From NCBI GenBank assembly GCA_016177875.1, contig JACOUL010000015.1, positions 1 to 64,000 of the forward strand: DNA of 64,000 bases, in the 5' to 3' direction. Numbering within the stretch: the first letter of the stretch is position 1; each line of letters starts with the position of its first letter. The notes under the pieces are model-generated. The model was not told the DNA's origin. It did no database searches and worked only from the letters and a program-made list of their open reading frames with translations. Below are positions 6,646 through 14,443 of this stretch, one piece after another. The stretch is from Burkholderiales bacterium. Its GTDB lineage: Bacteria > Pseudomonadota > Gammaproteobacteria > Burkholderiales > Burkholderiaceae_D. The translations under genes were made by a program, and so were the position numbers.

Positions 6646-9600
6646 ATGAGCCAAGCACCCACTGAAGCACCTTCCGATGCCGCCGGTATCGCCGAGCGCA
6701 ACGTTGCGCAAGCCGTGGCGGACTCCAGCAGTTTCGACTTGCTGCGCAAGCGGCTGGCGGCGCAAGGCAAGACCCTCCTCGAAAAAGCGGCGCTGGTAAA
6801 CGAGGCGCGCCTGGCCGAGTTCGGGCGCGAAGACATGCAGCTGCTGGCGCGCACCCGTGCACGCACGGAAAACAATTGCGTCGCGCGCGACATCGTGATG
6901 GTCGGCGATTTGCTGCTGTTCGGCTACAACGTCTTCATCGGCTTGCGCCAGGAGACGCGGGTTGCCGATGTGTTTTCTCTGTATCGCCTGAAGCAGGATG
7001 GCGAAAATGTCGAACTTGAGCCGGTCGATACGGCAGGAAGCTTTCTCGACGATAGCCGTTTTCTCTCGGAATTCCGCGAGCTGTACAGCTATTATCGCAA
7101 TGCCCAGCTAGTGCAGTTGCGCGTCACGCAGGGTAAGCTGCTGGCCGCTTTCAAGATCGGCGAGCGTCCGACCGACGTGCGCGTATTCCGCTGGCTTTTG
7201 AGGGAATCCGGCGAAGTCAGTTATCAAGACAACCGCGGCGAGCGCGATATCGCCCTGCCGCCGACGCACGATTTCGAATGGATTCCCACCACACGCGAAC
7301 AGCACGTGATGGGCAAGCATCCGCATGTCAACGTGCTGGATATCTTGTTCGTTGAAGCCATCGGCGGCGACCTGACCGTCAAGATCGAAAACAACACCGA
7401 AACCGGCCTCGGTATTTATTCGGAGCCGGTGGAAGATAAGAACCAATCGCTGAATGATGCGGAGATAGCGTATGCTGCAGTGGGCGAATTGATCCTGCTG
7501 CGCATCAAGCCCTATCGGGAAAACGATACACGCTACCTGGTATTCAACCGGCGCACGCAGCAAGTCACGCGCGTCGATGCGATCGGCGCTTCTTGCGTGC
7601 AGCTGCCAGAAGATCATGGCATCGTCTTCCCCGGAGGCTATATCCTGCAAAACGGCGAGTATAAATTGTTTGCCGACTTGCCGACCGGATTGCAATTCAA
7701 GCGCAGGGTGATCGCGCCTAACGGCGAAGACGTGCTTTACGTCTTCTACAACGTCGAGCATGGGCTGTATGTTTTGCTGACCTATAACCTGATCAACAAG
7801 ACGTTGGCGCTCCCGCTGGTTTCGCATGGTTATGCGCGCTTTCATGACGGACGCATTCTTTTGTTTACCGCAGAGAGCGACGAGCCGACGCGCAATCACG
7901 CCATGCAATTGTGGCAAACGCCTTTTCATAGCGACGAGCATGCCGCCAAGCAGCCGCCGCGTCAGACTTTCTTCGGCAAGATCGGTAATCGTGAGCTTGT
8001 GCGCGGCTTGTCCGAACTGTATTCGATCGCGCGCCTGGTGCGCGAGCAGGAAGAAACCGCGCGCAATCAATTGCCGACCCGTTTCGTCTACGAATCGCTG
8101 ATTCGCCAATGCCGGCGCTTGCTGGATGCCTATCATTGGCTGAACGCCGAGCAGGCTGAGCAAGCCGGCGCCGAAGTGCGCGCCATGATCGATGTGGCGA
8201 CCGCCACGCTGGATGAATTCGACAAGGTGGCCGCCGCCCAGCGCGAAGCGCAGCGCACCTTGCAGCAGACAGAAAAAGCGCAGCGCCAGCTGCTGACGGA
8301 AACAGCAACGCGGCTGTGGCAATCGCCCACCGATTTCATCGATGCCTTGGATCAGCTTCGCCTGATGCGTGGGCAGCTGGCCAGCTTGCGCGAACAGCGC
8401 TATATGGATGCAGCCCAACTGGGCAAGCTGGATCTCGAATTGGGCGAAGAAGAAAGCCGGGTGGTCGACCGTACGGTGCAGTTTCTGGCGCGCGACGATG
8501 CATTCGCCAAGACCAATGAAGAACTGCGCCGGCAGCGCGATCTGCTGCCCGGCATTCACACCACCGCCGAGCTTGTCCCTCTTAACGAAACGTTGGATAA
8601 GACAGCGACCAATTTGAATGGTTTGACCGAACTTCTGGGTACGCTTGCGGTCGGTGACGCGACCCTGCGTACCCGCATCCTGGACACCATATCCAGTATC
8701 TTTGCGGATGTGAATAAGTTGCGCGCGGAAGCGCGCCAACGCCGCAAGCAATTGTCGCAAAGCGAATCGGCCGCTGAATTCGCCGCGCAGTTCAATTTGT
8801 TCAGCCAGTCGGTGGAAAGCGCGCTGGAACAATCGGAAACGCCGGAGCGCTGCGATGAACTGCTGACGCGCCTGCTGGCGCAACTGGAAGACCTGGAAGG
8901 CAAGTTCGCCGAGCAGGACGACTACCTCGCCGAAATCGCGCAAAAGCGCGAATCGGTCTACGAAGCATTTGAAACGCGCAAACAGGGTTTGCTCGATGCG
9001 CGTTCGCGGCGTGTGCAAGCCATCGCGGAAGCGGCGCGGCGCATTCTGGCAGGCGTGCCCAAGCGTTTGGCGCAATTTAACGATGCCGCGCAAATGGAAG
9101 CCTACTTCGCTTCCGACGCCTTGCTGAACAGGATCAAGAGCAGTATCGACGAATTGCGCAAGCTCGGCAACAACGTGGCGGCGGACGACCTCGCCGGCCA
9201 ATTGAAGAATGTGCGCGAGCAAGGCCAACGCACACTGCGTGACCGCAACGAACTCGTCACCGGCAACACTATCCGCCTCGGCCGGCATGCTTTCACGGTC
9301 AACCAGCAGGCGCTCGATCTCACCATCGTGCCGCATCAGCAGCGCTTGGCTTACCACTTGACCGGCACCGATTATTTCAGTCCGCTGGAAGATGCACGGC
9401 TGGAAGAATTGCAAGCGTACTGGAGCCTGGAAAATGCAGCCGAAAGCCGGCATGTCTATCGCGCGGAATACCTGGCCTACCGGATCGTGGAGGCGGCAGA
9501 GTCTGATGCCGACGGATGGAACTGGGCCGAATTGATCGAGCAAGCGCGTCAGTCCGAATCGAACACGCTTGACGACAAGGTGCGGCGCTTCGCTGCGCCG

Positions 9601-11928
9601 CGTTATCACGAGGGCTATCAGAAAGGTATTCACGATCACGATGCGGCGCGTATTTTGCGTGCATTGATTCCATTGTTGGAAGGTGCAGGCTTGTTGCGTT
9701 ACAGCCCGCTTGCGCGCGCTATCGCTATCCTTTATTGGCAACACCTGAGCGCGACACCCAGTTTGCAAATGGCTGCGCAAACGCTCAAACATCAAGCCGA
9801 GCAGGCGGAATTGATGAAGCACCAGTTCGGCAGCGTCAGAATGTGGCGACAGATTGCCGAGCAGTTGCGTTTAGCGGTCCAGAAATTCCTGGAGCAGCAG
9901 AATCTCGACATGCAGCAATGGCTGGATGCCGAGACCGAGTCTCTGTCCATGCTGATGGAACAAGCCGCCGCTTATCTCATGGACGAACTCGGTTTGGAAG
10001 CTGGAGCAAGCAGGGCACAAGCGCATGAATGGATACTGAGCCGCTCCGCAGCCGATTTTGCGCAAGGTTTGCAGCAGCATCTCGCGCGCCACGGTATTGC
10101 CGCGCCTTGGCAAGACGAAACGCTCACCTGGCGCGAACGCTGGCAATTGGCTACGGAATGGTTGTATAGCTTCGCCGGCGAGCAGCAAGAGCGCATGCCC
10201 ATCTTGCCCGAAGCCGCCGCGATGTTGCTAACCAATTTGCCGCGCCGTTTCCAAGCGTCCGAACTGCAAGCCAAAGTGGACGGCTTGCTGGGCGAGTATG
10301 CCTCCATCGCGGCGCAAAGTTTGACCTTGCAGTTGAATGATTTTCTGCGGCGTTTGCAGCATCACACGCAAGTGGTGGTGCCGGCATTCGAAAAACTGCA
10401 GCAATTGCGGCAAACGCTGGTGCAGGAAGAAAAAGCGCGATTGAAGCTTCAGCAATTCCAGGCCAAGCCTTTGTCTTCCTTCGTTCGCAATCGCTTGATC
10501 GATGAAGTTTATTTGCCCTTGGTCGGCGACAACCTCGCCAAGCAAATCGGTGCCGCAGGCGAACAGCGCCGCACCGATTCGATGGGCATGCTGCTCCTGA
10601 TTTCGCCGCCGGGCTACGGCAAGACCACGCTGATGGAATATTTGGGCGACAGGCTCGGCATGATTTTCGTGCGCATCAATTGCCCCGTGCTGGGCCACGG
10701 CGTCACTTCGCTCGACCCGGCGCAAGCGGCCAACAGCGCAGCGCGCGCGGAATTGGAAAAGCTCAATCTCGGTCTGGCGATGGGCAACAACGTGATGCTG
10801 TATCTGGACGACATTCAGCACACCCATCCCGAGTTCCTGCAGAAATTCATCGCACTGGCCGACGGCACCCGCCGCATCGAAGGCGTCTGGCGCGGCGAGA
10901 CGCGCAGTTACGACTTGCGCGGCAAGCGCTTCGCCATCGTCATGGCGGGTAATCCTTACACCGAATCGGGCGACGTGTTCAAGATCCCGGACATGCTCGC
11001 CAACCGTGCCGACATCTACAATCTCGGCGATGTCTTGAACGGGCGCGAGGAAGTGTTCGCCATGTCGTATATCGAAAACGCCCTGGTGTCGAATCCGATC
11101 CTCCAGCCTCTGGCGTCGCGCGACCCGCAGGATGTTTACCGTCTCATTCGCATGGCAAAAGGCGAATCGATTCCGTTGTCGGAATTCGCGCATGCCTATA
11201 CCCAGCAGGAAATCAACGAAATGTGCGCTGTGTCGCAGCGCCTGTTCAAGGTGCGTGACGCGCTGCTCGCCGTAAATATGGCGTATATCGCCTCCGCAGC
11301 GCAAGATGATGCCTATCGCGCCGAGCCGCCGTTCAAGCTGCAGGGCAGTTACCGCAACATGAGCAAGCTCGCGCCCAAGATTTCGTCACTGATCAATGAC
11401 GAAGAATTGGACAGCCTGCTGCGCGACCATTATCGCGGCGAAGCACAGACCCTCACCACCGGCGCGGAAGAAAACCTGCTGAAGCTTGCACATTTGCTGG
11501 GCAAGCCGAGTCCAGAAGAAACGACGCGCTGGCAAGAGCTGCTGCAGGAATTCGTGCGCCTGCGCAAACAAGGCGGCGCCGATGCCGACGGCGCCACCAA
11601 GGCCGCCAACATGCTGGCCGATATCAGCCAGCAGATCAGCGCATTAGGCCAGCGCTTGGCGCCCGAATTGCAGACCAATGCAGATGAGCGTGAACTAATA
11701 CAAACAGCCATTGCGCGTCTGGCCAACAGCTATGAGCAGACTTTATTGCCGATGTTAAGCGCGATGAATCATAAGATGCGGCTCGATCATGGCATCTGGG
11801 ATGGTGTGCGCGAGATGACGGCCAATCTCACGGCGCTGGAACTGCGGCTGAACCAGACAAAACCGTCCAAGGAAAAGGCGGCGCACGGCGCGGCAGCATC
11901 CGCCAAAAAGCCCGCTGCGGACAAATAA
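6646..11928 (+). CDS. Giant AAA+ ATPase with DUF3686 N-terminus
   Basis: This is a protein of about 1,760 residues. The N-terminal third (about 40-450) has the mixed beta character of the DUF3686 region found in proteins often labelled DNA repair ATPase. The middle (about 480-1,270) is mostly coiled coil. A single AAA+ module lies near the C-terminus. Counted from the GTG at 6631, it has Walker A GYGKTT with K1331, Walker B YLDD at about 1391-1394, sensor-like MAGNPY near 1440, and LANRAD with a possible arginine finger near 1459. The ATG at 6646 is preferred; GTG at 6631 would add five residues. Its place between a flotillin/PspA set and a phospholipase D suggests an unfoldase or remodeller of that membrane complex, much as Vps4 acts on ESCRT-III. 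That analogy is inference. Confidence 0.88.
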   Translation: MSQAPTEAPSDAAGIAERNVAQAVADSSSFDLLRKRLAAQGKTLLEKAALVNEARLAEFGREDMQLLARTRARTENNCVARDIVMVGDLLLFGYNVFIGLRQETRVADVFSLYRLKQDGENVELEPVDTAGSFLDDSRFLSEFRELYSYYRNAQLVQLRVTQGKLLAAFKIGERPTDVRVFRWLLRESGEVSYQDNRGERDIALPPTHDFEWIPTTREQHVMGKHPHVNVLDILFVEAIGGDLTVKIENNTETGLGIYSEPVEDKNQSLNDAEIAYAAVGELILLRIKPYRENDTRYLVFNRRTQQVTRVDAIGASCVQLPEDHGIVFPGGYILQNGEYKLFADLPTGLQFKRRVIAPNGEDVLYVFYNVEHGLYVLLTYNLINKTLALPLVSHGYARFHDGRILLFTAESDEPTRNHAMQLWQTPFHSDEHAAKQPPRQTFFGKIGNRELVRGLSELYSIARLVREQEETARNQLPTRFVYESLIRQCRRLLDAYHWLNAEQAEQAGAEVRAMIDVATATLDEFDKVAAAQREAQRTLQQTEKAQRQLLTETATRLWQSPTDFIDALDQLRLMRGQLASLREQRYMDAAQLGKLDLELGEEESRVVDRTVQFLARDDAFAKTNEELRRQRDLLPGIHTTAELVPLNETLDKTATNLNGLTELLGTLAVGDATLRTRILDTISSIFADVNKLRAEARQRRKQLSQSESAAEFAAQFNLFSQSVESALEQSETPERCDELLTRLLAQLEDLEGKFAEQDDYLAEIAQKRESVYEAFETRKQGLLDARSRRVQAIAEAARRILAGVPKRLAQFNDAAQMEAYFASDALLNRIKSSIDELRKLGNNVAADDLAGQLKNVREQGQRTLRDRNELVTGNTIRLGRHAFTVNQQALDLTIVPHQQRLAYHLTGTDYFSPLEDARLEELQAYWSLENAAESRHVYRAEYLAYRIVEAAESDADGWNWAELIEQARQSESNTLDDKVRRFAAPRYHEGYQKGIHDHDAARILRALIPLLEGAGLLRYSPLARAIAILYWQHLSATPSLQMAAQTLKHQAEQAELMKHQFGSVRMWRQIAEQLRLAVQKFLEQQNLDMQQWLDAETESLSMLMEQAAAYLMDELGLEAGASRAQAHEWILSRSAADFAQGLQQHLARHGIAAPWQDETLTWRERWQLATEWLYSFAGEQQERMPILPEAAAMLLTNLPRRFQASELQAKVDGLLGEYASIAAQSLTLQLNDFLRRLQHHTQVVVPAFEKLQQLRQTLVQEEKARLKLQQFQAKPLSSFVRNRLIDEVYLPLVGDNLAKQIGAAGEQRRTDSMGMLLLISPPGYGKTTLMEYLGDRLGMIFVRINCPVLGHGVTSLDPAQAANSAARAELEKLNLGLAMGNNVMLYLDDIQHTHPEFLQKFIALADGTRRIEGVWRGETRSYDLRGKRFAIVMAGNPYTESGDVFKIPDMLANRADIYNLGDVLNGREEVFAMSYIENALVSNPILQPLASRDPQDVYRLIRMAKGESIPLSEFAHAYTQQEINEMCAVSQRLFKVRDALLAVNMAYIASAAQDDAYRAEPPFKLQGSYRNMSKLAPKISSLINDEELDSLLRDHYRGEAQTLTTGAEENLLKLAHLLGKPSPEETTRWQELLQEFVRLRKQGGADADGATKAANMLADISQQISALGQRLAPELQTNADERELIQTAIARLANSYEQTLLPMLSAMNHKMRLDHGIWDGVREMTANLTALELRLNQTKPSKEKAAHGAAASAKKPAADK

Positions 11929-12651
11929 GTGAATTCGGTCAGATCGCCAAAAGCGACCATAGCACCATCGATCGATGCTGTCTTGCGCCATCTCGAGACC
12001 AGCATTGCCGATTTGCGTTTAAGCGACGACGAAAGACGCGAGCTGGTATCGCTGCTGCGCGAAATCGCGGCGCCCGAAGAAGGCCTGCGCCGTGTGCGTA
12101 ATCGTGCGTTCGAGATGGTACGCACACGACTGGTTGATGCAGATACGGTCGCGTTGCTGAAGTGGCTCGACGGTGTTGCACGTGCTCTCGACAATGCGCG
12201 CGAACCTTTTGCAGCGATACAAAACGAAGCCTATTTCAGCCCCGGCGACGATTGTTTGCGCGCAATTCAACACCGCCTACGTGCCGCGCGCCAGTGCATC
12301 GATGTATGCGTCTTTACGTTGTCGGATGATCGCATTACCGAAGAAATTCTGGCGGCGCATCGGCGCGGGGTGCAAGTGCGAGTCATCACCGATAACGACA
12401 AGGAATTCGATGCGGGGAGCGACGTCGAAACTTTGCGGCGCACCGGCATCGCCGTCGCTGTGGACCGCACATCGGCGCACATGCATCACAAGTTCGCGAT
12501 TTTCGATAATGCCTGGCTGATCAACGGAAGCTACAACTGGACGCGCAGCGCTTGCGAATCCAATGAGGAAAACCTGGTGGTCACCAATGATTCGGCATTG
12601 GTGCGTGCCTTTGCGGAGCAGTTTGCTTCGCTGTGGAAGGCGCTAGCTTGA
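11929..12651 (+). CDS. Phospholipase D family protein with a single HKD motif
   Basis: The 240-residue protein starts with GTG immediately after the ATPase stop codon, so translation is probably coupled. An N-terminal helical region (1-90) precedes one PLD domain. The catalytic motif is H186-x-K188-x4-D193 followed by NGSYNW, like the Nuc/mitochondrial PLD group that dimerises to form one active site. Such enzymes cleave phosphodiester bonds in nucleic acid or phospholipid. There is no signal peptide, so it acts in the cytosol or at the inner face of the membrane. In this operon a phospholipid substrate is attractive, but nuclease activity is equally compatible with the sequence. Confidence 0.88.
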   Translation: MNSVRSPKATIAPSIDAVLRHLETSIADLRLSDDERRELVSLLREIAAPEEGLRRVRNRAFEMVRTRLVDADTVALLKWLDGVARALDNAREPFAAIQNEAYFSPGDDCLRAIQHRLRAARQCIDVCVFTLSDDRITEEILAAHRRGVQVRVITDNDKEFDAGSDVETLRRTGIAVAVDRTSAHMHHKFAIFDNAWLINGSYNWTRSACESNEENLVVTNDSALVRAFAEQFASLWKALA

Positions 12652-12713
12652 ATCAGGTGGAGAAGACCGTTGCCATCAGTGTCAAATAACAAGTTAGATA
12701 AAACAGTTTATCC

Positions 12714-12785
12714 GGGCACGAATTCGATTTCAACGTTCCGCTGCGCGTATCAATTTCCACCGCGCGATGCCGAGTGCTGACCTTG
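12714..12785 (-). pseudogene. Relic of the pbpC 3' end
   Basis: Bases 12714-12731 repeat exactly 14413-14430, the last codons of pbpC, and the match continues more weakly to 12743. Bases 12741-12785 then match 14828-14872, an internal part of pbpC, at about 39 of 45 positions. So this stretch is a decayed copy of pbpC's 3' end with about 390 bases deleted between the two pieces. It flanks the fic gene on the side away from intact pbpC, as expected if fic was inserted there. Confidence 0.7.
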
Positions 12786-12892
12786 TCGCTTCATATTGCG
12801 CTAAAAAATATATTGAAAAAAATCCACTTTTTAATTAATTTAAGTAAATTCACGCTAATTTTTAAATAAATTATTGGCCGCTTAAAGAAATT
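12786..12892. promoter_or_regulatory. AT-rich leader upstream of fic
   Basis: This stretch of about 107 bases is strongly AT-rich (runs such as taaaaaatatattgaaaaaa and ttttaattaatttaag) in a GC-rich neighbourhood. It must hold the fic promoter, although no clear -35/-10 pair stands out. The composition fits recently acquired DNA. Confidence 0.4.
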
Positions 12893-14443
12893 ATGACGGA
12901 ATCTCTCGGTTTTAAATGGATCTCGGAACAGACTAGGATTGTTCCAGTGCAAGCATTCAAGGTGGTCAGTAGCTTAGGCGCTACTCGTAAATCCTTGCAT
13001 GCCGATGGGCTTGCGCAAGAAATATATCCAGCCCAGTTCAGACCTGAACCGACTATACCTGGTCATCTCACTTTTGCGCTGAAATATGAGATTGTCCATT
13101 TGGAGTTTTTGTCTCGACTCTTCAGCACGATCGATCCCGGTATTCTTGAAGAATGGATCCGAAATGAACCAACCGGCAGCTTTGCGCGCCGCGTGGGCTT
13201 CCTTTACGAGTGGCTCACCGGCAAGCGGCTCGACGTGCCTGATGCCGGCGGCAATTACATCGCGGCCCTGCCTGAGGATAAGTACCTGACGGCGGCCCGG
13301 CCGGTGAACCATCAGCGCTGGCGCGTGCGAGACAACATGCCCGGCGCTCCCGGTTTCTGCCCGATTGTGTACCGTAGCCAGCAAGTGGCGGCCGTGGAGG
13401 GCTACGACTGTGCCAAGGCGCTGAGTGATTTGGAAGTCGAGTACGGTGCCGACCTCCTTATACGTAGCGCCGTCTGGCTCACTACTAAGGAGAGCCGGGC
13501 AAGTTTTGCCATCGAGCATGAGGAAAAACAGGTGGACCGGATTAAGCGGTTCGCTGCGGCGATGGCGGAGCGCTGCGGCAAAGGAAATGATCCTCTCGAT
13601 GTCGATGAACTGACGGCCCTGCAGACTGCAATTCTCGGGCGCGCGACGCGCTATGGGCTTCGCACGTCTCCTGTGTTCGTCGGCCATTCCAGCGGTTACG
13701 CCGAGATGGTCGACTACGTGGCGCCTCACTGGAATCACACCGGCGAGCTCTTGACTGGCTTGCAGGAATTTCTCGCCCGCACGCGACAGCGTTCGTCCAT
13801 TCTTCGCGCGGCCGTCGCTTCATTCGGGTTTGTCTACATTCACCCTATGGCCGATGGCAACGGCCGCATTTCCCGATTCTTGGTCAACGACGTCTTGCGG
13901 CGTGACGGAGCGGTGCCGGAGCCATTTATTCTGCCGATCTCAGCCACCATTACCAACACGACGAGGGCCAAGGCCGAGTACGACCATGCATTGGAGAAGT
14001 TGTCGAAGCCTTTACTGAGCGCTTACAAGGATCGCTACCAGTTCGGGCAGGAAGTGTCCTATGAGGACGGCGTTGTCAGCAATTTTCATTTCGACGCCTA
14101 CCATGAAGCGCTGCATGTCTGGCGGTATCCAGATCTCACGTCGCATGCAGAATACATGGGTGAAGTCATCCAGATGACGATTCAAGACGAAATGAGCAAG
14201 GAAGCCATGTATCTTCGCAACCTGGAGCGCGCGCGCGAAGGCGTGAAGAATTGGCTTGAGGGACCGAACACCGATATTGACCGCATTATCAGGTCGGTGT
14301 CGCAGGGAGGCACATGGAAGGTGTCGGACAAACTTGCCAAGGAATTTCCAGCGCTTGCCGAGGCGGAGGTGGCGGAGAACGTGGTAAAGGCTATTTGGGA
14401 AGCCTTCAATCAGGGCACGAATTCGATTTCCACCTCGCGCTGA
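12893..14443 (+). CDS. Fic-domain protein (probable AMP transferase)
   Basis: The 516-residue protein has a central Fic domain with the active-site loop H317-P-M-A-D-G-N-G-R, matching HxFx(D/E)GN(G/K)R except for Met in place of the usual Phe. Fic enzymes transfer AMP or related groups from nucleotides to hydroxyls of target proteins. Upstream lies S204-F-A-I-E-H, a version of the inhibitory (S/T)-x3-E-(G/N) helix with His replacing Gly/Asn, so the enzyme may inhibit itself. The start is the first ATG after an AT-rich stretch, with AAAGAAA as a weak ribosome site. No antitoxin gene is adjacent. The last 11 codons run antisense into the end of pbpC, and a pbpC relic lies on the other side, so the gene looks like an insertion. 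Confidence 0.88.
   Translation: MTESLGFKWISEQTRIVPVQAFKVVSSLGATRKSLHADGLAQEIYPAQFRPEPTIPGHLTFALKYEIVHLEFLSRLFSTIDPGILEEWIRNEPTGSFARRVGFLYEWLTGKRLDVPDAGGNYIAALPEDKYLTAARPVNHQRWRVRDNMPGAPGFCPIVYRSQQVAAVEGYDCAKALSDLEVEYGADLLIRSAVWLTTKESRASFAIEHEEKQVDRIKRFAAAMAERCGKGNDPLDVDELTALQTAILGRATRYGLRTSPVFVGHSSGYAEMVDYVAPHWNHTGELLTGLQEFLARTRQRSSILRAAVASFGFVYIHPMADGNGRISRFLVNDVLRRDGAVPEPFILPISATITNTTRAKAEYDHALEKLSKPLLSAYKDRYQFGQEVSYEDGVVSNFHFDAYHEALHVWRYPDLTSHAEYMGEVIQMTIQDEMSKEAMYLRNLERAREGVKNWLEGPNTDIDRIIRSVSQGGTWKVSDKLAKEFPALAEAEVAENVVKAIWEAFNQGTNSISTSR

Noticed and set aside
7108..9822. Long open frame of about 900 codons on the minus strand
   Set aside because: It is antisense to the giant AAA+ ATPase gene, has His/Gln/Arg-rich composition typical of reverse frames in GC-rich DNA, and has no recognisable domain.
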